15,754 nucleotides of DNA from Bacteroidales bacterium (GCA_017615445.1 JAGAAD010000080.1:1-15754), one strand, 5' to 3'; counted from the first letter of the stretch, positions 1 through 7,612 are shown. The notes: generated by a model from the sequence alone, not told the origin. Program-made: numbers and translations.

Positions 1-2
1 AG

Positions 3-896
3 ACCGGCTGTGTGGAATTCCTTTCCGAGACTTATTACCACTCCCTCGCTTCGATAGGAAACGAAGCCGAGTTCCGTCATCAGGTCCTCAAGCACCAGGC
101 CGCCATCAAGGAGTACTTCGGCCAGACGCCCACCACCTTCCGCAACACCGAGCTCGTCTATTCGGACGGCATCGGCAAGCTGGTCTACGACATGGGCTTC
201 AAGACCGTCCTGACTGAAGGCGCGCGCCACATCATGGGTTGGAGGAGCCCGAACTACATCTACTCGAACGATTTCATCGAGGACCAGAAGCTCCTTCTGC
301 GCAACTACATGCTCTCAGACGACATCGCCTTCCGTTTCGGAACTCAGGGCGCCGTGACAGCGGACACCTTCAAGGAGGCTCTGGATGCAGCTCCGGGAGA
401 GGTAATCAATCTTTTCATGGACTACGAAACCTTCGGCGAACACAACAAGGAAGAGTCCGGTATCTTCGATTTCATGAAGGCCCTTCCGAAGAAGATCCTC
501 GCCGACTCGCAGTACGAGTTCGTGACTCCCGCCGAGGCCGCGGCGAAGTACAAGGCAGTGGCCCCGCTGTCGGTGCCGAACCCGATTTCATGGGCGGACG
601 AAGAGCGCGACCTCACCGCATGGCTCGGAAACGAGCTGCAGGCGGACGCCTTCAACAAAGTCTACGCCCTCGGTGAGAAACTCGCAATCCTCAACGACCC
701 GATTCTTTGGGCGGACTACGGCCATCTCCAGGAGAGTGACCACTTCTACTACATGTGCACGAAGTTCTTCTCCGACGGCGATGTCCACAAATATTTCAAC
801 CCTTATGACACGCCTTATGAGGCGTTCATCAACTACATGAATGTGCTCAGCGACTTTGAGATCCGTGTAGATGAAGCAATAGAAACAAAACAGTAG
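3..896 (+). CDS. GH57 alpha-amylase-like glycoside hydrolase, 3' part (5' truncated by window edge)
   Basis: This is the C-terminal part of a glycoside hydrolase family 57 enzyme, expected to cleave or transfer alpha-1,4-glucan in the cytoplasm. The frame is open from the window edge. The GTG at 12 encodes the Val of a conserved VEFLSETYYHSLA stretch, so it is not the true start. Numbering from that Val, Glu47 in FRNTELVY (codon 150-152) fits the GH57 catalytic nucleophile, and Asp137 in MDYETFGEH (codon 420-422) fits the general acid/base. A helical C-terminal region follows. About 294 residues remain; the family relatives I have in mind run to roughly 450, so the N-terminal barrel start is missing. 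The phosphorylase gene begins 9 nt downstream, which supports a shared glycogen-use operon. Family assignment is firm. The exact specificity (alpha-amylase or 4-alpha-glucanotransferase) is not determinable here. Confidence 0.9.
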   Translation, partial: TGCVEFLSETYYHSLASIGNEAEFRHQVLKHQAAIKEYFGQTPTTFRNTELVYSDGIGKLVYDMGFKTVLTEGARHIMGWRSPNYIYSNDFIEDQKLLLRNYMLSDDIAFRFGTQGAVTADTFKEALDAAPGEVINLFMDYETFGEHNKEESGIFDFMKALPKKILADSQYEFVTPAEAAAKYKAVAPLSVPNPISWADEERDLTAWLGNELQADAFNKVYALGEKLAILNDPILWADYGHLQESDHFYYMCTKFFSDGDVHKYFNPYDTPYEAFINYMNVLSDFEIRVDEAIETKQ

Positions 897-905
897 CGAC
901 ATTTT

Positions 906-3461
906 ATGTACAACACCAACGCAACCCCGTCGTGGCAGAGCGTGATGGTTACCCGTCACCTTCCCGAGGAGCTCAGGGGGCTTGAAACCCTGTGCAAAAA
1001 CCTCTGGTGGTGCTGGAACGACAGCGCAAAGGCGCTGTTCAAGAGCATCGACGCCGAACTGTGGCACAAATCCGGCCACAACCCGATGGTGATCCTAGAC
1101 AAAGTAACTCTCAAAAGATACAAACAGCTCGCCTGCGACGCCGAATTCCTCGGCCGTCTCGCGGCAGTCATGAAGGAGTTCGACTCCTACATGGAGCTCA
1201 AGAACCAGAGGACGGAGCCTTCCGTGGCCTACTTCTGCATGGAGTATGGCCTGGACACCTCGCTCAAGATCTACTCTGGCGGTCTCGGCATCCTCGCCGG
1301 CGACTACCTCAAGGAGACTAGCGACATGAACGTGAACCTGGTGGCCGTGGGCCTGCTGTATCGTTATGGCTATTTCACCCAGCGCCTGACCCCTCAGGGA
1401 AATCAGGTCGCGGGCTACGACGCCCAGGACTTCATGAAGATCCCCGGCGAGCCCGTGCTGGACGAAAACGGCAACTGGAAGACCGTGCAGATGAGCTTCC
1501 CCGGCCGTCAGCTCAGCGCCCGCATCTGGAAGGTGGCTGTCGGTAGGACAGACCTCTACCTCCTGGACACGGACTTCGAAGCCAACGCGCCGGAAGACCG
1601 CTCTATCACTCATCAGCTCTACGGCGGCGACTGGGAGAACCGCCTCAAGCAGGAGATCCTGCTCGGCATCGGCGGCGTCCGCGCTCTCCGCAGCCTGGGC
1701 CTGAACCCCACGGTCTACCACTACAACGAAGGCCACGCCGCGTTCGCCGGCCTCGAGCGTCTGCGCGAGTTCATGCAGGACGGGCACTATTCCTATGGCG
1801 AAGCCATGGAGCTCTGCCGCGCCTCCTCGCTCTACACGACGCACACCCCGGTGCCCGCAGGCCACGACGCCTTCACCGAGGACCTGCTCGGCAAGTATCT
1901 CGGACACTACCCGCGCCGCTTCGGCCTGGACTGGCGTCAGTTCATGGCCCTCGGCAAGCTGGATCCGGACAACCACGACGAGAAGTTCTCGATGAGCACC
2001 CTCGCTGCCTCGATGAGCCAGAATGTGAACGGCGTGTCCATGCTGCACGGCAAGGTCAGCCAGGACATCTTCGCATCGATGTATCCCGGCTATCTGCCTG
2101 AGGAACTTTATATCAGCTATGTCACCAACGGAGTGCATTACGCGACCTGGGCCTCGAAAGAGTGGAAAGCCCTTCACGCCAAGGTCTTCGGCGATGAGTT
2201 CAAGACCTCGCACTACGACAAGAGCTGCTTCGACGGAATTTACAATGTCTCGGACAAGGAGATCTGGGATGTGCGCAAGATCCTCAAGACCGAGCTCATC
2301 AAGTCGGTCAAAGACCGTCTTTCCGATCCCGTGGTCAGCGCGCACTACACCCCCGGTCAGATAGTAACCATCAAGGAGACCCTCCGCGACGATGTCCTCA
2401 CGATAGGCTTCGCCCGCCGTTTCGCCACCTACAAGAGGGCGACTCTCCTCTTCCGCGATCTGGACAGGCTGGACGCTATCGTCAACAACCCCAAGTGCCC
2501 GGTGCAGTTCATCTTCGCCGGCAAGGCACACCCGGCAGACGGTGCAGGCCAGGACCTCATCAAGCAGATCGTGGAGATCAGCAAGGATCCCCGCTTCATC
2601 GGCAAGATAGTCTTCGTCCCTGGCTACGACATCACCCTCGCGAAGAGGCTTGTCCAGGGAGTGGACGTGTGGATGAACAATCCGACCCGTCCTCTCGAGG
2701 CTTCCGGAACTTCCGGAGAGAAGGCTTCGATGAACGGCGTCATGCACTTCTCAGTGCTGGACGGCTGGTGGGTCGAGGGTTATCTGAAGGACGCCGGCTG
2801 GGCCCTCCCGCTCGAGCGCACCTACGACGACCAGAACTACCAGAACGAACTGGACGCCGCCACGATTTACGCCACCATCGAGAACGAAATCGCTCCTGAC
2901 TACTACGATGTGGACAAGCAGAGCGGCCTGCCCGTGAAGTGGATAGGCTATATCAAGAACACCATCGCCAAGGTGGCATCCAACTTCACGACCAACCGCA
3001 TGCTCACGGACTACTGCAACCAGTACTATGTCCCTCAAGCCGAGCGCTACGGCAGGCTCGCAGCGGATGGCGCCGCACTCGCACGTGAGATTGCGGACTG
3101 GAAGCATTTCATGGCCGATGAGTGGAACAACATGCGCATCGTGTCCTATACTCAGCCGAGTGCGTCCTACGTCCTTTCGCAGGAGAATCTGCTCGCTGCC
3201 GAGGTCGTGATCGACATGGGCCGTATCAAGCCGGAGTACATCGGTGTGGAGATGATCTTCACCAGCACCGATGCCAAGGGCAACCACCACATCCAGGAAG
3301 TCGCTCCGTTCGAGCTCGTCAGCTTCGAAAACGGCATCGCCACCTTCCGCGTGACCGTGCTTCCCGAAAGGACCGGTATGTATCAGGTGGGAACCCGCAT
3401 CTACCCGAAGAACGACCTGCTGCCTCACCGCCAGGATTTCCCCGTGGTTAAATGGCTGTAG
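906..3461 (+). CDS. glgP: Alpha-glucan (glycogen/maltodextrin) phosphorylase, GT35
   Basis: A PLP-dependent phosphorylase that releases glucose-1-phosphate from the non-reducing ends of alpha-1,4-glucans in the cytoplasm. The 851-residue protein opens with a DUF3417-type segment (about residues 10-110, LPEELRGLETLCKNLWWCW). The GT35 fold follows, beginning at VAYFCMEYGLDTSLKIYSGG. The PLP-binding lysine is Lys606 in EASGTSGEKASMNG (codon 2721-2723). This is the 'alpha-glucan family phosphorylase' architecture of Thermotoga and Bacteroidota rather than the E. coli MalP/GlgP type. The ATG at 906 follows the GH57 stop by 9 nt with no obvious Shine-Dalgarno. The last 10 nt overlap the start of ribF, so translation of the two may be coupled although the functions are unrelated. 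The length is complete and no disruption is seen. Confidence 0.95.
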   Translation: MYNTNATPSWQSVMVTRHLPEELRGLETLCKNLWWCWNDSAKALFKSIDAELWHKSGHNPMVILDKVTLKRYKQLACDAEFLGRLAAVMKEFDSYMELKNQRTEPSVAYFCMEYGLDTSLKIYSGGLGILAGDYLKETSDMNVNLVAVGLLYRYGYFTQRLTPQGNQVAGYDAQDFMKIPGEPVLDENGNWKTVQMSFPGRQLSARIWKVAVGRTDLYLLDTDFEANAPEDRSITHQLYGGDWENRLKQEILLGIGGVRALRSLGLNPTVYHYNEGHAAFAGLERLREFMQDGHYSYGEAMELCRASSLYTTHTPVPAGHDAFTEDLLGKYLGHYPRRFGLDWRQFMALGKLDPDNHDEKFSMSTLAASMSQNVNGVSMLHGKVSQDIFASMYPGYLPEELYISYVTNGVHYATWASKEWKALHAKVFGDEFKTSHYDKSCFDGIYNVSDKEIWDVRKILKTELIKSVKDRLSDPVVSAHYTPGQIVTIKETLRDDVLTIGFARRFATYKRATLLFRDLDRLDAIVNNPKCPVQFIFAGKAHPADGAGQDLIKQIVEISKDPRFIGKIVFVPGYDITLAKRLVQGVDVWMNNPTRPLEASGTSGEKASMNGVMHFSVLDGWWVEGYLKDAGWALPLERTYDDQNYQNELDAATIYATIENEIAPDYYDVDKQSGLPVKWIGYIKNTIAKVASNFTTNRMLTDYCNQYYVPQAERYGRLAADGAALAREIADWKHFMADEWNNMRIVSYTQPSASYVLSQENLLAAEVVIDMGRIKPEYIGVEMIFTSTDAKGNHHIQEVAPFELVSFENGIATFRVTVLPERTGMYQVGTRIYPKNDLLPHRQDFPVVKWL

Positions 3462-4468
3462 CGGCGACAGGCTTTTTCGACGGTGTCCATCTGGGGCATC
3501 GCGCAGTGATAGAGACTCTGCTGAAGACCGCTTCCGAGCGGGGCGAGCAGAGTCTCATCCTCACTTTCTGGCCCCACCCCAGGACTGTCCTCCGCGGCGG
3601 TTCGCGCGACCTTCGCCTGCTGACTTCGCTCGACGAAAAAATCGCGCTTCTGAAAGGGCTCGGCGTGGACCGCGTCGAGGTTCTCCCTTTCACCCGCGAT
3701 TTTTCCGCTATGACCGCCCGCGAGTATCTCGAAATGCTTCGCCGCGACTACGGCGTCACTGCGATAGTTTTGGGATACGATAATCGTTTCGGCTCCGATG
3801 GCCTGACGACTGAGCAAATAGTTGCATTATCTGATAGAGTTGGGTTGAAGGCGGCTGTGGTTTCTGCTTGTGCGGTGGGTAATAAGGCGTCATCAGACGC
3901 CCGGCCGGCCCGGGTATTTGGCGAAGACAAATACGGAAAGGGAGAAAGGCCGCCGGGGGTTTCGGGGGTGTCCCCCGTAGAGAACGTGCCGAGGGTGGCA
4001 CAGATTTGCTGGGGAGAGTCAGCATCCCCTGATTTTATTTCATCCACCAAAATTCGCAAAGCATTAAGTGCCGGAGATGTTAAATTGGCGGCGGAGATGC
4101 TGGGCTATGAGTACAGTCTGAGCGGAGTGGTGGTGAGTGGAAACATGATGGGCCGGACTATAGGTTTTCCCACTGCGAACATGAAATTGCGCGAGCCGCT
4201 GAAGTGCCTTCCTGGTGTCGGGGCTTATCTGACCAGGGTTGAGGTCGAGGGTCAGCAGTTGTGGGGCATGACTAACATAGACCATAACGAAAAGATCGAG
4301 ACCAACATCTTCGATTTCGACGAAGAAATCTATGGTCTCGACCTTAAAGTGACTTTCGTGGACAAACTCCGCGACGAAATCCGCTTCAATTCCTTCGAAG
4401 AGCTGAAGTCTCAGCTCGAAAAGGATCGGGCATCCGCCGTGCGAAGCTTAGCTTCAAAAATGCCCTAA
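3452..4468 (+). CDS. ribF: Bifunctional riboflavin kinase / FAD synthetase, with in-frame insertion
   Basis: RibF phosphorylates riboflavin to FMN and adenylates FMN to FAD in the cytoplasm. The N-terminal nucleotidyltransferase domain shows GFFDGVHLGHR (HxGH, residues 7-17), TFWPHPRTVL and GYDNRFG. Its ISSTKIR motif is at residues 196-202. The riboflavin kinase domain shows GRTIGFPTAN (residues 234-243) and runs to about residue 325. The ATG at 3452 starts right at the conserved first strand and overlaps glgP by 10 nt. At 338 residues it is about 40 longer than usual. The excess lies between VVSACAV (about residue 142) and ISST, where a Pro/Gly-rich stretch is encoded by palindrome-rich DNA (3887-4029). 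Sequence from about 3780 to 4300 also looks less GC-rich in codon choice than its neighbours. The last residues (VRSLASKMP) and the TAA lie within a 33-nt repeat unit. Both domains keep their signature motifs, so I infer a functional enzyme. Confidence 0.93.
   Translation: MAVAATGFFDGVHLGHRAVIETLLKTASERGEQSLILTFWPHPRTVLRGGSRDLRLLTSLDEKIALLKGLGVDRVEVLPFTRDFSAMTAREYLEMLRRDYGVTAIVLGYDNRFGSDGLTTEQIVALSDRVGLKAAVVSACAVGNKASSDARPARVFGEDKYGKGERPPGVSGVSPVENVPRVAQICWGESASPDFISSTKIRKALSAGDVKLAAEMLGYEYSLSGVVVSGNMMGRTIGFPTANMKLREPLKCLPGVGAYLTRVEVEGQQLWGMTNIDHNEKIETNIFDFDEEIYGLDLKVTFVDKLRDEIRFNSFEELKSQLEKDRASAVRSLASKMP
3887..4029 (+). repeat. Palindrome-rich in-frame insert within ribF
   Basis: Consecutive small inverted repeats fill this part of ribF. 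GCGTC/GACGC lies at 3887-3900 with loop ATCA. A GGCCGGCC palindrome with flanking CCCGGG follows. GTATTTG/CAAATAC spans 3914-3934 with a 7-nt loop. CGGGGG/CCCCCG spans 3963-3977 with loop TGT. GTGCC/GGCAC spans 3986-4001. GGGGA/TCCCC spans 4011-4029. The translation (about residues 145-193) has no counterpart in RibF proteins I know, where VV..A is followed within roughly ten residues by the (I/V)SS(T/S)xIR motif. The edges are approximate and I see no clear target-site duplication. By analogy with Rickettsia palindromic elements it could be a small mobile repeat tolerated in a surface loop. That origin is inference. Confidence 0.6.
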
Positions 4469-4516
4469 CCTTCGGAAAAACGCTGAAACTTAGCATCAAA
4501 ATTGCCTTAAGCTTCG
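4442..4516 (+). repeat. Pair of 33-nt hairpin units (GAAGCTTAG family) at the ribF 3' end
   Basis: Two 33-nt units, 4442-4474 and 4484-4516, are separated by 9 nt (42-nt period). Unit 1 has arms CGAAGCTTAG and CTAACCTTCG with an A-rich centre. Unit 2 has arms TGAAACTTAG and TTAAGCTTCG, also with an A-rich centre. Each has an internal mismatch, so they look like partly decayed hairpins. They match the units at 8696-8770 in arm sequence, unit length and spacer length. They fit best in the opposite orientation, with the A-rich loop on the plus strand. The ribF stop (TAA, 4466-4468) lies inside unit 1, and the M49 ATG (4522) begins 5 nt after unit 2. There is no U-tract, so intrinsic termination is doubtful. 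Confidence 0.7.
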
Positions 4517-4521
4517 AATAC

Positions 4522-6507
4522 ATGAAACGAACAATATCTATCTGCCTCTTGGCAGCAATTACCATGATTTCCTGCACAGTTAAGAACGACAAGGTGGAGG
4601 GGTTCCGCTATCTTGTGGACGAATTCGCCGACCTCAAGGTGATGAGGTACACGATCCCCGGTTGGGAAGACCTGACTCTTCAGCAGAAGGAGTATGCCTA
4701 TCATCTCGCAGAGGCTGCTAAATGGGGACGCGACATCCTTTGGGATCAAAACTCCCAGGGAAATATCGCCTTGAGGCACGCCCTCGAGAACATCCTCAAT
4801 AATTACACGGGCGAGCGCGCGGGCGCGGACTGGGACGCTTTCGTCGTCTACTCAAAGCGTGTGTTCTTCTCCAACGGAGTGCATCATCACTATGCGGAGG
4901 ACAAGTTCTTCCCGGAGTGCGGCCGCGAGTATTTCGAAGGCCTTCTCAAAGCAGTGGGCGAAGACGCGGGGATTGCGGAGTATGTCTATGACAAGACCAA
5001 GGGCCAGCAGCGCCGCTCAACCGAAACCAGCGGCGACATAGTCAAACTCTCGGCTGTGAACTACTACGAAGGCGTCACTCGCGACGAAGTGGAGAAGTAC
5101 TACGAAAGCATCGAGGTGAAGGGCGACCCTCATCCGATTGCCTATGGCCTGAACACCAAGGTAGTCAAGCAGGACGGCAAGGTCGTGGAACTTCCCTGGA
5201 AGAAGGGCGGGATCTACGACGCTGCCATCAGCCATATATGCGAGGAACTCGCCAAGGCCGCCGAGGTGGCTGAGAGCGAGATCCAGAAGAACGCCCTCGC
5301 GCTGCTAATCAAGTACTATGAGACCGGCGATCTTCGCGTGTGGGACGAGTTCAACATCGAGTGGGTGAAGGACACGGTCGGCACCGTGGATTTCATCAAC
5401 GGTTTCATCGAAGACTACAACGACCCGCTCGGCCGCAAGGGCACCTGGGAGGGATATGTGAACATCAAGGACTTCGACGCCTCGCGCCGCACGGAGATTA
5501 TCTCCAGGAACGCGCAGTGGTTCGAGGACAATTCGCCCGTGGACCCGCGTTTCCGCAAGAAGGAAGTCAAGGGCGTGAGCGCGAAGGTGATCAACGCCGT
5601 CTGCCTCGCGGGCGACAGCTATCCGTCCACCCCCATCGGCATCAACCTCCCGAACGCGGACTGGATCCGCAAGGAGCACGGCAGCAAGAGCGTCACGATC
5701 GCGAACATCACGCACGCCTATGACTATGCGGCCAAGGAGTCGCCGCGCAACATGCTGGACGAGTTCGCGTGGGACGACGAGGAGAAGGCCATGGTCCGCA
5801 AGTACGGGCCTTGGGCGGACGAAGTCCACACGGACCTGCACGAGTGCCTCGGCCATGGATCCGGGCAGCTGCTGCCGGGCGTGAGCACCACCGCCATGGG
5901 CGAGTACGCCTCCGCTCTCGAAGAAGCGCGCGCGGACCTGTTCGGCCTCTATTACACGGCCGACCCGAAGATGGTCGAGCTGGGCATCATGCCCGATCCG
6001 GAGGCCTACAAGGCTGAATACTCGAGCTACATCCGCAACGGCCTGTTCACGCAGTTCACCCGCGTGGAGCTCGGCCGCCCGAACACGGAAGCCCACATGC
6101 AGAACCGTAAGCTGATCGCGGAGTGGTGCTACGAGAAGGGCGCTAAGGACAACGTTATCGAGAAGAAGGTTCGCGACGGCAAGACCTATTTCGTGGTGAA
6201 CGACTACGAAAAGTTGCGCGGCCTCTTTGCCGAACTGCTCGCCGAGATCCAGCGCATCAAGAGCGAGGGAGACTACGCAGCCGGCAAGTATCTGATCGAG
6301 ACCTACGCGGTCAACATCGACCCTGAGTTGCACAAGGAAGTCAAAGCCCGTTATGAGGCCCTGCAACTCAAGCCCTACGGCGGCTTCATCAACCCGGAAA
6401 TCGTTCCTGTGAAGCGCTTTGGCAAGATTGTCGACTACAAAGTAGAATACCCCGACGATTTCCTGGGACAGCAGCTGGAGTACGGAAAGAAATACAGAGC
6501 GCTATGA
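4522..6507 (+). CDS. Dipeptidyl-peptidase III-like M49 metallopeptidase, predicted lipoprotein
   Basis: A zinc metallopeptidase of family M49 that would remove dipeptides from peptide N-termini. The zinc site is visible: H440-E-C-L-G-H445, the six-residue HExxxH form typical of M49, and E467-E-A-R-A-D472, whose second Glu (E468) is the expected third zinc ligand. The Cys in HECLGH is as I recall for the Bacteroides thetaiotaomicron enzyme. The 661-residue length fits bacterial DPP III. The N-terminus (MKRTISICLLAAITMISC) is a short hydrophobic signal ending at Cys18. This suggests a lipoprotein on the periplasmic side, although Met at -3 is not ideal for a lipobox. The start lies 5 nt after the second 33-nt repeat unit; no -7 TAnnTTTG box was seen just upstream. 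The stop overlaps the ATG of a 46-codon ORF (ATGA). Family assignment is very secure; exact substrate is not. Confidence 0.93.
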   Translation: MKRTISICLLAAITMISCTVKNDKVEGFRYLVDEFADLKVMRYTIPGWEDLTLQQKEYAYHLAEAAKWGRDILWDQNSQGNIALRHALENILNNYTGERAGADWDAFVVYSKRVFFSNGVHHHYAEDKFFPECGREYFEGLLKAVGEDAGIAEYVYDKTKGQQRRSTETSGDIVKLSAVNYYEGVTRDEVEKYYESIEVKGDPHPIAYGLNTKVVKQDGKVVELPWKKGGIYDAAISHICEELAKAAEVAESEIQKNALALLIKYYETGDLRVWDEFNIEWVKDTVGTVDFINGFIEDYNDPLGRKGTWEGYVNIKDFDASRRTEIISRNAQWFEDNSPVDPRFRKKEVKGVSAKVINAVCLAGDSYPSTPIGINLPNADWIRKEHGSKSVTIANITHAYDYAAKESPRNMLDEFAWDDEEKAMVRKYGPWADEVHTDLHECLGHGSGQLLPGVSTTAMGEYASALEEARADLFGLYYTADPKMVELGIMPDPEAYKAEYSSYIRNGLFTQFTRVELGRPNTEAHMQNRKLIAEWCYEKGAKDNVIEKKVRDGKTYFVVNDYEKLRGLFAELLAEIQRIKSEGDYAAGKYLIETYAVNIDPELHKEVKARYEALQLKPYGGFINPEIVPVKRFGKIVDYKVEYPDDFLGQQLEYGKKYRAL

Positions 6508-6644
6508 CAAAGAACAAGAAACACTCGGATGTCCTCGAGGATCTGAAGAACAAAGAGGACAAGAAAGCCCGGAAGAAGGAGCTGAAGAAGCTGGTGGTCT
6601 ATGAGGCCATCATGAAGCCCAAATATGAGGAAGGGTTGAAATAA
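6504..6644 (+). CDS. Small Lys-rich hypothetical protein (46 aa)
   Basis: An ATG at 6504 overlaps the TGA of the M49 gene (ATGA) and opens 46 codons ending TAA at 6642-6644. The peptide starts MTKNKKHSDVLEDLKNKEDK and ends MKPKYEEGLK. It has 14 Lys and 1 Arg against 9 Asp/Glu, no cysteine, no signal and no membrane segment, and looks like one long charged helix with a short tail. Codon choice (AAG, CTG, GAG, GTC) matches the neighbouring genes, and the ATGA junction is the usual form of translational coupling. Both favour a real gene. I do not recognise a family. The proposed -33 element of the greA promoter lies in its last codons. It could be a nucleic-acid-binding or ribosome-associated peptide, but nothing here proves it. 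Confidence 0.55.
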   Translation: MTKNKKHSDVLEDLKNKEDKKARKKELKKLVVYEAIMKPKYEEGLK

Positions 6645-6666
6645 TCCGAAAAGATTCCTATATTTG
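6636..6666 (+). promoter_or_regulatory. Bacteroidota-type promoter for greA operon
   Basis: TTG at 6636-6638 and TATATTTG at 6659-6666 match the Bacteroidota -33/-7 pattern (TTG and TAnnTTTG) with a 20-nt spacer. Transcription would start near 6672, leaving a leader of about 60 nt before the greA ATG. The -33 element sits within the last codons of the upstream small ORF. Confidence 0.65.
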
Positions 6667-6682
6667 CAATAACAATCAAGGG

Positions 6683-6700
6683 TTCTGCCGCAAGGCAGGA
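6683..6700 (+). promoter_or_regulatory. GNRA-capped hairpin in greA leader
   Basis: TTCTGCC and GGCAGGA pair (6683-6689 with 6694-6700, one G-T pair) around a GCAA tetraloop, followed by CTCTCTTTTA. It sits between the proposed start of transcription and the greA start codon. It could be a 5'-UTR stabiliser, an attenuator, or the terminator of the upstream operon. The T-run is short and interrupted, so termination would be weak. Confidence 0.45.
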
Positions 6701-6735
6701 CTCTCTTTTAGTTGACAAAAACACCAAAACCAGTT

Positions 6736-7206
6736 ATGGCAGAAGTACATTATATGAGTCAGGAAGGACTCGAGAAGCTGAAGAAGGAACTTGAAGAAGC
6801 GCTGGCGCAGCGCCCCGTGATCGCGGCCCAGATCGCTGAGGCCCGCGAGAAGGGAGACCTCTCGGAAAACGCCGAGTATGAGTCGGCCCGCGAGGCCCAG
6901 GGCCTTCTCGAGTTGAAGATTGCGAACCTGAAAAACATGATCACTAACGCGAAGGTGCTGGACGCCTCGCAGCTCAGCACGGACAAGGTCCAGATGCTGA
7001 CGACCGTCGTCGTGGAGAACCTCACCGCGAAGACGAAGATGAAGTTCAGCATCGTGGGCGAGTCCGAAGCAGATTTCACCAAGGGTAAGTTAGCAGCCAC
7101 AACCCCGATCGGCAAGGCCCTCATCGGCCACGGAGTGGGTGAGATTGTGGAGGTCCAGGTTCCCGCAGGAGTGCTTAAGTTCAAGATCCTCGAAATCAGC
7201 CTTTAA
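6736..7206 (+). CDS. greA: Transcription elongation factor GreA
   Basis: GreA enters the RNA polymerase secondary channel and stimulates cleavage of backtracked RNA. The 156-residue protein has an N-terminal coiled coil (about residues 7-75) with the conserved tip motif AREKGDLSENAEYE, whose acidic residues act at the polymerase active site. The C-terminal FKBP-like domain shows TPIGKALIGHGVGE. The ATG at 6736 (MAEVHYMSQEGLEKL) is chosen over an in-frame TTG at 6712, because Bacteroidota GreA proteins begin at this Met and the eight extra residues would add a Thr/Lys/Pro tail. It appears to be the first gene of a transcript from the promoter near 6660. The HIT gene follows after 4 nt. Confidence 0.96.
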   Translation: MAEVHYMSQEGLEKLKKELEEALAQRPVIAAQIAEAREKGDLSENAEYESAREAQGLLELKIANLKNMITNAKVLDASQLSTDKVQMLTTVVVENLTAKTKMKFSIVGESEADFTKGKLAATTPIGKALIGHGVGEIVEVQVPAGVLKFKILEISL

Positions 7207-7210
7207 TCCT

Positions 7211-7612
7211 ATGACTATCTTCACACGCATCGCGAAGGGTGAGATTCCCTCGTACAAGGTGGCAGAGAGCGACGAGTTCTACGCCTTCCTGGATATCAAT
7301 CCTCTGGCAGAAGGACACACATTGGTGATTCCCAAGAATGTGGAGGACGACTATATCTTCAATCTGGACGAGAAGACCTATCAGGGTCTTTGGGCGTTCG
7401 CCCGCAAGGTCGCGCGCGCTTTGAAGGCGGCCGTGCCCTGCAAGAGAGTCGGAGTCGCCGTGCTCGGAATGGAAGTGCCGCACACGCACATTCATCTCGT
7501 GCCGCTTCAGACCGAAGGCGACCTCGATTTCCGCAAGAAGCGCCCGGAGGTCTCGGACGCCCGTAAGGCCGAGCTGGCCGCAGCAATCCTTGCCGAATAT
7601 GAGAAGCTTTAG
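7211..7612 (+). CDS. HIT family protein (nucleotide phosphoramidase/hydrolase)
   Basis: A histidine-triad protein of the Hint/HinT branch, expected to hydrolyse AMP-linked phosphoramidates or related nucleotide conjugates in the cytoplasm. The 133-residue protein has the N-terminal FTRIAKGEIPSYKV strand typical of Hint proteins, the central DINPLAEGHTLVIPK motif, and the catalytic triad HTHIHLV at residues 91-97 (His91, His93, His95; codons from 7481). The start is ATG 7211, 4 nt after greA. A longer reading from 7139 would run back through greA and is rejected. Its 3' end overlaps the next ORF by 14 nt. The physiological substrate cannot be told from sequence. Confidence 0.93.
   Translation: MTIFTRIAKGEIPSYKVAESDEFYAFLDINPLAEGHTLVIPKNVEDDYIFNLDEKTYQGLWAFARKVARALKAAVPCKRVGVAVLGMEVPHTHIHLVPLQTEGDLDFRKKRPEVSDARKAELAAAILAEYEKL

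Noticed and set aside
1095..2747. Long open frame (550 codons) on the minus strand, opposite glgP
   Set aside because: Antisense shadow of a high-GC gene. The peptide is rich in Val, Leu, Glu, Asp and His with no recognisable motif, while the plus strand encodes a complete phosphorylase.
3748..4059. Minus-strand open frames across the ribF insertion
   Set aside because: The insert is open in several frames because of its palindromic, GC-rich make-up. The ribF frame continues into conserved motifs on both sides, so it is the meaningful one.
5305..6366. Open frame of 353 codons on the minus strand, opposite the M49 gene
   Set aside because: Same kind of shadow; no start context, no family motif, and it lies opposite the zinc-site coding region.
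6712..6735. Longer greA start at TTG 6712
   Set aside because: It would add eight residues not found in GreA proteins; ATG 6736 matches the family N-terminus.
7139..7210. Upstream extension of the HIT gene from 7139
   Set aside because: The extension lies within greA in another frame, and the family N-terminus begins at ATG 7211.
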